The translations under genes and the position numbers were made by a program. Below are positions 1-8,479 of a DNA stretch of 64,000 nt, piece after piece. Below the pieces are notes generated by a model. That model had not been told where the DNA came from and did no database searches. It saw only the letters and a list, made by a program, of their open reading frames with translations. How positions within the stretch are numbered: the stretch's first letter is position 1; every line of letters begins with the position of its first letter. The stretch is from a bacterium (lineage in GTDB: Bacteria; Krumholzibacteriota; Krumholzibacteriia; LZORAL124-64-63), in assembly GCA_024231905.1 (NCBI GenBank), contig JAAEQC010000218.1, forward strand, positions 248,001 to 312,000. Direction: 5' to 3'.

Positions 1-175
1 GGTGGTCGGATCCGTAGCCGCAGCGCTCGTAGAAGTAGTACTCGGGCTCGACGGGACCCGACGCCACGGTCGTATCCGCCGCTACCGCCGCATCCGGGCC
101 CGGATGGGCACAAGCAGCCGCCGCGCAGGAAACCAACAGGAGAATTCCTAGAGAGGTCTTGAGATGCATCTTCAT
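1..175 (-). CDS. Putative lipoprotein, N-terminal fragment (runs off the window)
   Basis: The first 58 residues of a leftward gene are visible; the rest lies outside the window. The N-terminus is basic (MKMHLK), followed by a hydrophobic stretch and a lipobox-like L-V-S-C at residues 14-17, so the protein is probably a lipid-anchored envelope protein. The mature part begins Ala/Pro/Asp-rich (a flexible linker) and then turns aromatic (EPEYYFYERCGYG). A second in-frame ATG lies two codons downstream. Neither has a clear Shine-Dalgarno sequence, so the start is uncertain by two residues. It is divergent from the MepK-like gene, with about 220 bases between them. The function cannot be told. Confidence 0.6.
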   Translation of the reverse strand, partial: MKMHLKTSLGILLLVSCAAAACAHPGPDAAVAADTTVASGPVEPEYYFYERCGYGSDH

Positions 176-397
176 TTATGTCGGGAGGGTTGGGGAAGGA
201 CACGTGCTGCAAATAACCGCTGTGGTCCCACGGAAGTCAATACGCGAATGACAGTTATGATTACATCAGGGTGACTCATGTTCACGGGCGCGCAGGATGC
301 GGATCCGGGAGTTTCCCGTCAACTCCCGCAGACACCGGCCGATCCCGATTGCAGACTTGCTATGTCCCGAGCCAGGCGTCAGATTTCGGGAGATCGG

Positions 398-1015
398 ATG
401 GAGAGCCGGTCCCTTGGCGCCACTCCATGGAGGAAGATCCGCTTGCGCCGCCACCACGCCGACCACGATCCGCGACGTCGTAGCTTCCTGGGCCTTTGCG
501 GCCGTATCGCCCTCTGTGGAGCGCTACCGGTGCCGCTGCTGGCCGACCGGGCCACGGCTGCTCTCGATCCGCGGACCCGCTCCCTCGATCTGCTGAACAC
601 CCACACGGGCGAAGCCCTGTCCTGCGTGTACCAGGAGGATGGACTCCTGCTGCCCGATGCCCTGGCCGCCCTGGACCGCATCCTGCGCGACCACCGCACG
701 GACGAGATCAAGTCCATGGACCCGGCGCTGCTGAACCTGATGAGCGACGTGGCCCACAACTGCAACGCCTCCAGTCCCATCCACGTCGTCTCCGGCTACC
801 GTTCACCGGCCACCAACGCGGCTCTTCGCAGCCGGAATGGCGGCGTGGCCCGTCGCAGCTACCACATGGAAGGCAAGGCGGTCGATCTGCGGCTACCCGG
901 GGTGTCGACCGAAGTCGTGAGGTCCGTCGCGTCAGGGGTCCGTCAGGGCGGCGTCGGCCACTACCCGCAATCCGATTTCGTCCACGTCGACACCGGCCCC
1001 GTCCGCTACTGGTAG
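398..1015 (+). CDS. mepK: DUF882/M15-type murein endopeptidase (MepK/YcbK-like), Tat-exported
   Basis: Predicted periplasmic zinc peptidase of the YcbK/MepK family, which in E. coli cleaves 3-3 (meso-Dap to meso-Dap) peptidoglycan crosslinks. The 205-residue protein has a twin-arginine signal (RRRSFLG, residues 26-32) and then a hydrophobic segment. The M15-like zinc ligands are visible: SGYRSP at about 132-137, H156 and D163 in SYHMEGKAVD, and H196 in FVHVD. An in-frame start exists at 278, but 398 is preferred because GGGAG lies five bases upstream and the twin arginine is then near the N-terminus. The 3' end overlaps the convergent LdtD gene by 84 bases. The same two families are neighbours in E. 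coli (ycbB-ycbK), which supports both calls. Confidence 0.8.
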   Translation: MESRSLGATPWRKIRLRRHHADHDPRRRSFLGLCGRIALCGALPVPLLADRATAALDPRTRSLDLLNTHTGEALSCVYQEDGLLLPDALAALDRILRDHRTDEIKSMDPALLNLMSDVAHNCNASSPIHVVSGYRSPATNAALRSRNGGVARRSYHMEGKAVDLRLPGVSTEVVRSVASGVRQGGVGHYPQSDFVHVDTGPVRYW

Positions 1016-2662
1016 ACCAGGTTCGTTCTCGGGCCTCGACGAACTCGCCGCGTATCCGTACACGTCGTCCCGGAAACAGAGCGTGCCGTCATCATCGATC
1101 CAGGCCGTGGCGTAGACCAGGTGCACCGCCACCGGCCGTGGCAGGGGCACGGACGTGGTCTCTCCACTCGCCAGCAGATCCGCCAGTTCGGTATAGCCCT
1201 CACCCAGGAGGGCCTCAGCCAGTCTCAAAGGTTCCTCGAGCCGCACACACCCGGAGGAGAAAAACCGCTCGCTCTCAGCGAAGCGTCCCGTGTGGGGCGT
1301 GTCGTGGATGTAGACCGCATAGGGGTTCGGGAACATGAATTTGATCCGCCCGAGGGGATTGTTCGGACCTGGTCGCTGCTGGAGCTTGTAGGCCAGATTC
1401 CAGGGCGCGATGCCCTGCCAGGCCACATCCAGCGGGTCGAGTTCCGGCGCACCCGGATGCCAATCGCGGAAAACCCGGATACCCCGCTCCACCAGATAGG
1501 AAGGGTCCTCGACGATCTTCGGGAGCACATCCTGCCGGGCCAGAACCTGGGGAATGTTCCAGACGGGATTGATCTCAAGCGACGTGATACGACTGGAAAG
1601 CACGGGCGTCGGTCGCGCCGGCCGGCCCACGATGGTGCGCAGCCGCAGGGACACCGAATCGCCCTCGACCACCGTCAACCGCCCCTGGAGCACGTCGACC
1701 CGCACGTGGGTCCGGCCCAGGTCGCGCGGGAGACAACGCAGACGCTCCAGACTGAACTCCACCTGGCGCAGGCGGTCGGCCACCGGAACGTTCAAGGCTG
1801 CGATCGTGCGCGCCCCGACCACGCCGTCCCGGACCAGTCCATGGCGGCCCTGGAAGCGGCGCACGGCCGCACAGAGCACGTCGTCGTAGAACTCGGCGGG
1901 GCCCGCGGGGGTTGCGGCTTCACCCAGGATACGTCGGCGCAGGTACGCGACGCGCAGAGCGCTCTCCCCTGGACGCAGCAGGTGCCCGTCCGGCACCAGC
2001 GGCCAGTCGCCGGCCTGTCGTACGGCCCTCAGCTGCCGCAGCGAGACCCGTAGGCCCGCATAATCGTCGCCCCCCGGCGCAGCCTCCTCGATGGCCACGG
2101 ACGGCGCCTCGGGTCCGGTAGCCACCCTGTCGACGAAGGCCACGAGGTCAAAAACCGGCGCCGCAAGAACGGAGTCTGTGGGCAGGGGCATGCGGAGCCG
2201 TTGCCCCGTCAGGTCCGCCACGTAGTCCAGGGCAGTCCGGGTGAGCAATACGTCCAGATCTGCCCGCTCGTCGAGAGCAGCAGCGCCCCGCGCGTGGCAT
2301 GCTTCCCGCAACCGCCGGAGTGGGTAGACAGCCGGGTTCAGGCCGTGGGCCCGGGCGGCGGCGAAACGGTCGATGAGGGCCGGGATCTCCAGTTCCGCGT
2401 CCGGGCGCATGAGCCACAAGGGCGCCCCCTCCCGCTCCCGGTAGATCCGGGCCACCGGGTCGGGCGTGACGGCGCCGGCAGACGAGACAGCCCCCGCGCT
2501 GATCGCCAGGCGCAACGACAATTCGGGTACGAAACCGTCGACGACAGGCAGGACCACGAGCAGGATTGTGGCGAGACCGGATGCGGCGAGCATGAGAAGT
2601 CCCCGTCCCCCGACGCGGGTTCTCTTCCGTGATGTGAGCGGGCGGTTCCGTTCCCCCCGCAC
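932..2662 (-). CDS. ldtD: L,D-transpeptidase of the LdtD/YcbB family
   Basis: Forms 3-3 peptidoglycan crosslinks in the periplasm. The protein (about 576 residues) starts with a basic segment and one membrane-anchor helix. A scaffold region follows, then a peptidoglycan-binding domain (FYDDVLCAAVRRFQGRHGL) and a YkuD catalytic domain with HDTPHTGRF and SSGCVRLEEP; the nucleophile is near Cys472. A tail of about 40 residues after the usual YGY ending is extra, and its last part is encoded in the overlap with the MepK-like gene. The GTG at 2662 is chosen because it follows AGGAGG and lies downstream of a TATAAT box. The spacing to the Shine-Dalgarno is short (3 bases), so the ATG at 2596 is an alternative. 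Longer starts would lie upstream of the promoter. Confidence 0.85.
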   Translation of the reverse strand: MRGERNRPLTSRKRTRVGGRGLLMLAASGLATILLVVLPVVDGFVPELSLRLAISAGAVSSAGAVTPDPVARIYREREGAPLWLMRPDAELEIPALIDRFAAARAHGLNPAVYPLRRLREACHARGAAALDERADLDVLLTRTALDYVADLTGQRLRMPLPTDSVLAAPVFDLVAFVDRVATGPEAPSVAIEEAAPGGDDYAGLRVSLRQLRAVRQAGDWPLVPDGHLLRPGESALRVAYLRRRILGEAATPAGPAEFYDDVLCAAVRRFQGRHGLVRDGVVGARTIAALNVPVADRLRQVEFSLERLRCLPRDLGRTHVRVDVLQGRLTVVEGDSVSLRLRTIVGRPARPTPVLSSRITSLEINPVWNIPQVLARQDVLPKIVEDPSYLVERGIRVFRDWHPGAPELDPLDVAWQGIAPWNLAYKLQQRPGPNNPLGRIKFMFPNPYAVYIHDTPHTGRFAESERFFSSGCVRLEEPLRLAEALLGEGYTELADLLASGETTSVPLPRPVAVHLVYATAWIDDDGTLCFRDDVYGYAASSSRPENEPGLPVADGAGVDVDEIGLRVVADAALTDP

Positions 2663-2684
2663 GACCCTCCTGAATACTGGACGG

Positions 2685-2713
2685 ATTATACCACATTTTA
2701 TAAGGCTCATCGA
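2685..2713 (-). promoter_or_regulatory. Probable sigma-70 promoter of ldtD
   Basis: The minus strand carries a perfect TATAAT at 2690-2685, about 23 bases upstream of the chosen GTG start. With 17-base spacing the -35 position reads TCGATG, which is weak. The site sits just downstream of the terminator of the lysine operon, so ldtD is likely transcribed independently. Confidence 0.55.
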
Positions 2714-2738
2714 TGCAAAACCTTGCGGCATATCAGTA

Positions 2739-2771
2739 AACGCCCCGCCCGGCCAAGCCGAGCGGGGCGTT
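2739..2771 (-). terminator. Rho-independent terminator of the lysine-degradation operon
   Basis: A perfect 10-bp stem, AACGCCCCGC (2739-2748) paired with GCGGGGCGTT (2762-2771), encloses a loop that can itself pair. On the minus strand it lies 23 bases after the aldehyde dehydrogenase stop and is followed by a short T-rich stretch. It separates this operon from ldtD. Confidence 0.75.
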
Positions 2772-2793
2772 CATAAGTGGCGCCAAACTACTG

Positions 2794-4332
2794 CTACGCC
2801 TTGAACTCCACACCCTGGGCCAGGTGTACTTCCCCGCCCCAGTTGATGGTGTTGGTCTGGCGCCGCATGTACATCTTCCAGGAATCCGAGCCGGACTCAC
2901 GCCCGCCACCGGTTTCCTTCTCGCCGCCGAAGGCGCCGCCGATCTCCGCACCGGAAGTGCCGATGTTGATGTTGGCGATGCCGCAGTCGGAGCCCAGGAA
3001 GCTGAGGAAGGACTCGCCCTCGCCCACGCTGTCGGTGTAGACGGAGCTGCTCAGTCCCTGGGGCACGTCGTTGTGCATCTTGAGCGCCTGGTCGAAGCGC
3101 TTGTACTTCATGACGTACAGCACCGGTGCGAAGGTCTCGTTCTGCACGATGTCGGCCTTGTTCTCGATCTCGATGATGGTCGGCAGCACGAAGGTCGGCG
3201 CGCCGAAGGGCCTGAGCACCTTGCCGCCGTACAGGATCTTGCCACCCTGCTCCTTGGCGGCCTTGATGGCTGCCTCGTAGTCGGCCACGGCGGTCTCGTC
3301 GATCAAGGGGCCCATGAGGGTTTTGGGATCGAGGGGATCGCCGATCTTCACGTTCTTGTAGTTGGCCTTCAGCTTGCGAAGGAAGGTGGCGTAGATCTTC
3401 TCGTGGATGATCAGGCGGCGGGTCGAGGTGCAACGCTGGCCGGCGGTGCCCACGGCGCCGAAGAAGGCGCTCGCCAAGGCGCCCTTCATGTCGGCCTTGT
3501 CACTGATGATGATGGCGTTGTTGCCGCCGAGCTCGAGGATGGCGCGGCCAAGGCGGGCGCCCACGACGCCACCGATGCGCTGGCCCATGCGGGTCGAGCC
3601 CGTGGCGCTGACCAGGGGGATGTGTGGGTCGTTGACGAGCTTTTCGCCGATGGTCGAACCGCGGCCGATGGTCACGCAGCTGAGGCCCGCGGGCAGATCG
3701 TTCCGCTTGAAGACCTCGTTGACGATGTTCTGGCAGGCGATGCCGCACAGGGGCGTCTTGCTGGAGGGCTTCCAGAGGGTGCTGTCGCCGCACACCCAGG
3801 CCAGGGCCGTGTTCCAGGCCCAGACGGCCACGGGGAAGTTGAAGGCGCTGATGACGCCGACCACGCCCAGGGGGTGCCACTGCTCCATCATGCGGTGCCG
3901 GGGACGTTCGCTCTGCAGGGTCGGACCGCTCAGGTTGCGGCTCAGCCCCACGGCGAAATCGCAGATGTCGATCATCTCCTGGACCTCGCCCAGGCCTTCG
4001 GTGTAGATCTTGCCCATCTCCAGGCTCACCAGGGCGCCCAGCATGTCCTTCTTCTCGCGCAGGGCCTCGCCCACCTGACGCACGATCTCACCGCGCTTGG
4101 GGGCCGGCAGCTCGCGCCAGGCCAGGAAGGCCTTGCGGGCCTGCTTCATCACCTTGTCATAGTCCTTGGGGCTCGCCTGCTCGATCTTCGCGAGCACCTT
4201 GCCGTCGGTCGGGTTCCTGGACGTGATGTAGTCGCCGCTCGTGGCGAACCACTCGCCGCCGTAGTTGGCGCCCTTCATCTTCGCCTTGAGTCCGAGCGCC
4301 CGGAAGATGCCGGTCTTCGCGATCTTGGCCAT
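2794..4332 (-). CDS. Alpha-aminoadipic semialdehyde dehydrogenase (ALDH7/antiquitin family)
   Basis: Oxidises alpha-aminoadipate semialdehyde to alpha-aminoadipate with NAD(P)+, the third step of lysine breakdown through saccharopine. The 512-residue protein is full length for ALDH7. It shows the catalytic cysteine in GTAGQRCTSTRR, the glutamate in ELGGNNAII, and the cofactor-side motif SAFNFPVAVW. The residues around the active site are typical of antiquitin rather than of other ALDH families. The start is ATG with GGGAG upstream. It is the last gene of an operon behind the saccharopine dehydrogenase (24 bases apart) and the lysine-ketoglutarate reductase, and that context fixes the substrate. 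A strong hairpin terminator follows. Confidence 0.9.
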   Translation of the reverse strand: MAKIAKTGIFRALGLKAKMKGANYGGEWFATSGDYITSRNPTDGKVLAKIEQASPKDYDKVMKQARKAFLAWRELPAPKRGEIVRQVGEALREKKDMLGALVSLEMGKIYTEGLGEVQEMIDICDFAVGLSRNLSGPTLQSERPRHRMMEQWHPLGVVGVISAFNFPVAVWAWNTALAWVCGDSTLWKPSSKTPLCGIACQNIVNEVFKRNDLPAGLSCVTIGRGSTIGEKLVNDPHIPLVSATGSTRMGQRIGGVVGARLGRAILELGGNNAIIISDKADMKGALASAFFGAVGTAGQRCTSTRRLIIHEKIYATFLRKLKANYKNVKIGDPLDPKTLMGPLIDETAVADYEAAIKAAKEQGGKILYGGKVLRPFGAPTFVLPTIIEIENKADIVQNETFAPVLYVMKYKRFDQALKMHNDVPQGLSSSVYTDSVGEGESFLSFLGSDCGIANINIGTSGAEIGGAFGGEKETGGGRESGSDSWKMYMRRQTNTINWGGEVHLAQGVEFKA

Positions 4333-4356
4333 GGTCTTATCTCCCTCGATCAGGGG

Positions 4357-5682
4357 TTAGTAGGACTCCGCCGCCTCCCGGCAGACGATATCCAGTTTTT
4401 CCAGTTCGTCGAGTATTGGGTCGTAAATCTCCCGGTGGACCGGCCGCAGCACGCCGCGCTGGGGGACGGCACCCTCCAGGATGAGGCGCGCGGCGATGGC
4501 TGCCGGCAACGAGACGGTGCGGGACATGGCGGTATCGCCGTCCGGGACGCCGAAGTCCACGAGGCTGGAGGTGATCCGCTCGTGGTGGTCGTCCTGCGGG
4601 AACCAGGCCTTGAACTCGTGAAAGAGCACGACCATGTCGCGTTCGCCCGGATTGTAAGAGAGCCGTTCGAGCATGATTTTGCCCAAGGCGTCCAGGGGCG
4701 AAATGCGGTCGCACTCGAGAGGCTGCTCGGAGAACAGTCCCAGCCACTCCATGTTCATGGGAGGCAGGCAATCGGCGGGGATGCCCATCGCCCGTGCCGC
4801 AGCGCGTCTCAAGTCATCCTCCGGGCCGGCGTCGAGCAGGTCACGCAGGAAATCAGCATAGGTCATGCCACGGCAGTCGCGCTCCTCTTCGTCCAGCAGG
4901 CCGATGTTCACGAGCTGGTACAGGGTCGCGCACCAGCCCAGGTACCGCAGCGTGCCCCGGAAGACGGCACGGGCCTCGTCGCCCAGGGCGTAGATGTCGC
5001 GGTACTGGAGCGAATCGCGGTTGGGATAGGCCTCGAAATCACCCGCCCCAGGCACATTCAGCAGGTGCATGTCGCGGAAGAGCCGCTCGGGCTCGACCTC
5101 GACCACGTGGTTGTCCAGCCAGTAACGTGCGCCGTTGCGGCTGGCCTGCAGAACGCCCCGCGGCGCCCAGGAGAACTTGTAGCCGAAGGGGTTGTCGTTG
5201 GCCTCGGGAGCCGGAAGGCCACCGCAGTAGGACCGGAAGTACCGGACCTTGCCACCGCGCGCGTGAACGTCGTCGATGATGCGCATGGCCGACATGTGGT
5301 CGATACCGGGGTCGAGCCCGATCTCGTTGAGGAAGACCAGGCCCTTCTCACGCGCCGCCCCGTTCAGGGCCTGCATCTCGTCGCTGACATAGGACGCCGT
5401 GATCAGGTGCCGGCCGTGCTCCAGGCAGATGCGGCCCACCCGGGGATGATGGGCATAGGGCAGGAGGCTGACCACCAGGTCGTGGTCCGCCACCAGGCTT
5501 TCCAGGGCCCCACTGTCGGCCACGTCCAGTTTGTGCGGCGTGCCGCCGGGATGGCCCGCGATGAGCTTCACGGCGTCTTCGACCACCAGGCTCGTCACGG
5601 TCAACGGGAAGGATTGCTCCAGCAGGTAGCGTACCAACGGGCCGGCCACCATGCCGGCACCGAGGACCAGGATCTTGGGCAT
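4357..5682 (-). CDS. Saccharopine dehydrogenase (glutamate-forming), LYS9/AASS C-terminal type
   Basis: Splits saccharopine into glutamate and alpha-aminoadipate semialdehyde (second step of the pathway). The 441-residue protein starts with a Rossmann fold (LVLGAGMVAGPLVRYL, residues 4-19). It has the family motif EIGLDPGIDHMSAM near residue 117 and a C-terminal saccharopine-dehydrogenase domain (GGLPAPEANDNPFGYKFSWAP region). An upstream in-frame extension exists, but ATG 5682 with AAAGGCGA upstream puts the dinucleotide-binding motif at the N-terminus, as expected. It lies 22 bases downstream of the reductase gene, so the two halves of the animal bifunctional AASS enzyme are separate adjacent genes here. 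Confidence 0.9.
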   Translation of the reverse strand: MPKILVLGAGMVAGPLVRYLLEQSFPLTVTSLVVEDAVKLIAGHPGGTPHKLDVADSGALESLVADHDLVVSLLPYAHHPRVGRICLEHGRHLITASYVSDEMQALNGAAREKGLVFLNEIGLDPGIDHMSAMRIIDDVHARGGKVRYFRSYCGGLPAPEANDNPFGYKFSWAPRGVLQASRNGARYWLDNHVVEVEPERLFRDMHLLNVPGAGDFEAYPNRDSLQYRDIYALGDEARAVFRGTLRYLGWCATLYQLVNIGLLDEEERDCRGMTYADFLRDLLDAGPEDDLRRAAARAMGIPADCLPPMNMEWLGLFSEQPLECDRISPLDALGKIMLERLSYNPGERDMVVLFHEFKAWFPQDDHHERITSSLVDFGVPDGDTAMSRTVSLPAAIAARLILEGAVPQRGVLRPVHREIYDPILDELEKLDIVCREAAESY

Positions 5683-5704
5683 GGGTCGCCTTTCGTGCCG
5701 GCTG

Positions 5705-7024
5705 TCAGCGGCCGGACTTCTCCAGGAATTCCCGCAGGTAGCGGTAGTCGGGAGCCAGCTGGCCGCGGTGGGCAATGACCGCCTTCTTCAGGTGCGAGGG
5801 CAGGTTCAGGCCCGCGAAGTCCACCTGGAAGTCGGCGTCCGCCAAGGCCGGCACCATATCGCGCAGCACCGTGCTGAAATGCTGGGACGCCTCCCGTGGC
5901 AGTTCGCAGGGCAGGTTGTCCACGGCCATGATGACCGGTCCCTTGCCCGCCACGCCGTACTCGATCTTCCGCGTAGCCGGATTCCATACGTAGCATGGGT
6001 TGTCCGGCTGGGTCGCCTCGAGGGTGAGTTCGATGCTGCCTTCCATGTCGCAGCTGATGTCGCCGATAACCAGCAACCGCGCCGTGCGGTCGCCCCCGTA
6101 GGCGGACTTGGCCCAGGACGCCGTCACCAGGCGCGGGTAGCGGTCCTCCCAGTAGATCGTGTTCAAGAGCACGTCCAGGTGGGGCAGGTGGCGTTCGAAG
6201 ATGCCGCGATAGTTCTCGGGCCGCTGGTAGTAGTCCTGCAGGACGAACTGGGCGTCGGCATTGCGCGGTTCGACCATGTGCTCCTCGCGGAAGACCACCG
6301 TCAGCATGGGGCCCACGTCATCCGCTTCGGCGGCCGCGGCCAGGTCCTCCACCGCCACCTCGCGCGCGGGCAGGCAGGCGAGGACCTCCTGGCAACCCTT
6401 GGCCACGTTGCCGTAGCCGGCGATGCCGATTACCAGGGGCCGGCCGTCGCCCCCCGGACCTTCAGCGGCGATCTGCTCGCCCAGGTCGCGCAGGTGAGCC
6501 TTGGCCGCTTCCAGGTGGGAGTACTCGTAGGCGTGCTTCACCTGGGCCAGGGGCGTGTCCCGGCCCTCCAGCTTCAGGCGCTGGCCGAGGGCCCACAGGG
6601 TCTCGATAGTTCCCGCGTAACCGGCGTGGATGCTGAAGAAGATGAGGCGACGGTTCTGCTCGTCGGCGATGCGCTCGTAGTCGATGAGGGTGGCGCCCAC
6701 GTCCAGGACGTGGCGCAGCAGGGGCATGTTGTAGTCCTGGCCCTTGACCGTATGGGAAAAGAAGAGGTGCGACCGGCCGGACAGGATCTGCGCCGCGGGC
6801 ACTTCCTTCACGGCGATCAGCACGTCCACCCCCGAGAGGTCCTCGGAGACATCGGCGCCCGCCGCCTCGTACTCGTCGTCCTTGAAGACTCGAATGGACG
6901 AGGGCTGGATCACGAACTCGAGACCATGGTCCCGGCGCAGGGTTTGGACATCCGCCGGCACCAGGGGTACCCGGCGTTCCCACTCGCTCTTGTCTTCCCT
7001 GCGGATGCCGACGACCTTGCTCAT
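5705..7024 (-). CDS. Lysine-ketoglutarate reductase (saccharopine-forming), AASS N-terminal type
   Basis: Condenses lysine and 2-oxoglutarate to saccharopine with NADPH (first step of the pathway). The 439-residue protein begins with the alanine-dehydrogenase-like motif MSKVVGIRREDKSEWERRVPL, typical of the LKR domain of AASS. It continues with SHTVKGQDYNMPLL, FFSIHAGYAGTIETLW, a nucleotide-binding GIAGYGNVAKG, and LLVIGDISCDMEGSIE. It is the first gene of the three-gene operon. The ATG at 7024 has GCAGGTGG upstream, and the promoter lies about 70 bases further upstream. No regulator gene is adjacent. Confidence 0.9.
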   Translation of the reverse strand: MSKVVGIRREDKSEWERRVPLVPADVQTLRRDHGLEFVIQPSSIRVFKDDEYEAAGADVSEDLSGVDVLIAVKEVPAAQILSGRSHLFFSHTVKGQDYNMPLLRHVLDVGATLIDYERIADEQNRRLIFFSIHAGYAGTIETLWALGQRLKLEGRDTPLAQVKHAYEYSHLEAAKAHLRDLGEQIAAEGPGGDGRPLVIGIAGYGNVAKGCQEVLACLPAREVAVEDLAAAAEADDVGPMLTVVFREEHMVEPRNADAQFVLQDYYQRPENYRGIFERHLPHLDVLLNTIYWEDRYPRLVTASWAKSAYGGDRTARLLVIGDISCDMEGSIELTLEATQPDNPCYVWNPATRKIEYGVAGKGPVIMAVDNLPCELPREASQHFSTVLRDMVPALADADFQVDFAGLNLPSHLKKAVIAHRGQLAPDYRYLREFLEKSGR

Positions 7025-7091
7025 GCAACCACCTGCCGCGTGGGAGTTTCAGGATGCCGCGGCCGGGACCGGCCGCCATTCCGGTTCCGCC

Positions 7092-7120
7092 AAATTAGGT
7101 AGCGCGGGAGGCACAGTCAA
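7092..7120 (-). promoter_or_regulatory. Promoter of the saccharopine-pathway operon
   Basis: On the minus strand TTGACT (7120-7115) is separated by 17 bases from TAATTT (7097-7092). This places the transcript start near 7085, about 60 bases before the reductase start codon. The -35 match is strong and the -10 match moderate. Confidence 0.6.
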
Positions 7121-7246
7121 GGGCGGTGGAAACCCGTATTCGAACGCTCGGAGAACCCGTGACACGGCTCTCGCGAGGGCGTAGAATGCCCTCGTGGCCG
7201 TACAGTGCGGTCGCGCGCAAGGAATGCACGTCGGGAGGGATCGAAA

Positions 7247-7720
7247 ATGGCCGAAGCCAACTACGCGGCGCCCATCAAACAGTCACTGCTGTACTTGAGC
7301 CGCACCTGCAGCGTGTTCAAGGACGAGGATTCGGGGTTCGCCCCCACGCCGGCCCAGTTCACCGTGGCCCAGCACGTGGCCCACGTGGCCCAGACCATCG
7401 ACTGGTTCGTGGAGGGTGCTTTCCGTCCCGAGGGCTTCGATCTGGACTTCGCCTCCCACCAGACCGCCATCCGCCAGTGCGCGACGCTCCAGGACGCCCT
7501 GACCTGGCTGACCCGCGCGGTGGACAACGCCGGCCAAGTCCTGGCCGCCAAGACCGACCAGGAGATGCTGGCTCCGCTGCCCGCCGGCCCCATCATGGCC
7601 GGCCAGCCCCGGGCGGCCATCGTGGCGGCCATTGCCGAGCACACGGCCCACCACCGGGGCGCCCTGGCCGTGTACGCGCGGCTGCTGGGACACGCTCCTC
7701 CCATGCCGTACGCGGAGTAG
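7247..7720 (+). CDS. DinB-family four-helix protein
   Basis: This 157-residue protein has the DinB/YfiT-like pattern. A histidine on the second helix (FTVAQHVAHVAQTIDWF, about residues 40-56) and a histidine cluster on the last helix (IAEHTAHHRGALAVYARLLG, about 127-146) form the usual three-histidine metal site. Family members include thiol transferases and damage-inducible proteins of unknown activity, so the substrate cannot be told. The ATG at 7247 follows GGGAGGG with good spacing. It stands alone, divergent from the lysine operon. Confidence 0.8.
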   Translation: MAEANYAAPIKQSLLYLSRTCSVFKDEDSGFAPTPAQFTVAQHVAHVAQTIDWFVEGAFRPEGFDLDFASHQTAIRQCATLQDALTWLTRAVDNAGQVLAAKTDQEMLAPLPAGPIMAGQPRAAIVAAIAEHTAHHRGALAVYARLLGHAPPMPYAE

Positions 7721-7741
7721 GCCGGCGCCGTCCTCCTGAAT

Positions 7742-7775
7742 GCCCCCCCGGTCCTGCGGGCCGGGGGTGTTCGTC
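7742..7775 (+). terminator. Possible terminator after the DinB gene
   Basis: CCCCCGG (7745-7751) pairs perfectly with CCGGGGG (7761-7767) around a 9-base loop, 20-odd bases after the DinB stop. Only a poor T-tract (GTGTTCG) follows, so termination efficiency is uncertain. Confidence 0.4.
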
Positions 7776-7899
7776 TGCATCAACGGGAATCCCCGAATCA
7801 CTCGACTTCCGGCGGCAAAAACTCCTCAAGCCGGCACGCGCCCGCCCAGACCACGTAGTCCCCGGTCCCAATCATAACACTCCCGCACTTTCGAATTTC

Positions 7900-8376
7900 C
7901 TACTTTCCCACGACGACCGCGCCGGTTCCGGAGATCTGGTACAGCGTCATGCACTCGGTGACACCCGCCGCATCGAATGTCTCGCCCGTCTGCTCGGCCC
8001 GGGCTTCGCAGACCTTCTTGGTCTGCTCCATGGTCAACTCGTTGGCCGTCCACACGCCCTCGGCGATGACCGTGTCCCCCGCGAGTTCCGGCGGGAAGAC
8101 CATGACGCCGTCCTGCACCTTGAAACGCACCTGCTGGCCGTCCTGGTCGCCGGCCAGGTTGATCCAACAGCCCCGGTGGGCGCACACACCGACCACCAGG
8201 CCCTGCACGCGAACGGTCTTGCCCACGTAGGCGTCGGGCGTGTCCAGCAGGTCGCTGATCGCGACGAGACTCTCGCCGGTGAGGCCCTCGCCCCAGGTCT
8301 GGTTGTCTCCGGCCAGGGCTCCGGCGGCGCAGGTGAGGGCGAGAGCGGTCGAGAGCAGGATGCGAGCGGTTCTCAT
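7900..8376 (-). CDS. DUF4920 domain-containing secreted protein
   Basis: The 158-residue protein has an N-terminal signal peptide (MRTARILLSTALALTCAAGALA) and a DUF4920 core. It shows the family pattern YVGKTVRVQGLVVGVCAHRGCWINLA at about residues 50-75, with the paired cysteines in VCAHRGCW, then VRFKVQDGVMVFP. The fold resembles OB/nucleic-acid-like tags seen in small exported proteins. The function is unknown, though the CxxxxC suggests metal or redox chemistry. The ATG at 8376 has AAGGAAG upstream. It is a single gene downstream of the esterase gene and in the same orientation. Confidence 0.8.
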   Translation of the reverse strand: MRTARILLSTALALTCAAGALAGDNQTWGEGLTGESLVAISDLLDTPDAYVGKTVRVQGLVVGVCAHRGCWINLAGDQDGQQVRFKVQDGVMVFPPELAGDTVIAEGVWTANELTMEQTKKVCEARAEQTGETFDAAGVTECMTLYQISGTGAVVVGK

Positions 8377-8479
8377 GATCGACTTCCTTCGGTCACGGGT
8401 CGGGGATGACGGCGGGGCACAATCTCCCACCGCGCACCTGTGTTTTCCAGTACCAAAGTGTCATCAAACGGGCGTGAAT

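Noticed and set aside
2824-5778. A 984-codon plus-strand open frame through the lysine operon
   Set aside because: It is the antisense of three clearly recognised enzymes; long antisense frames are expected at this GC content.
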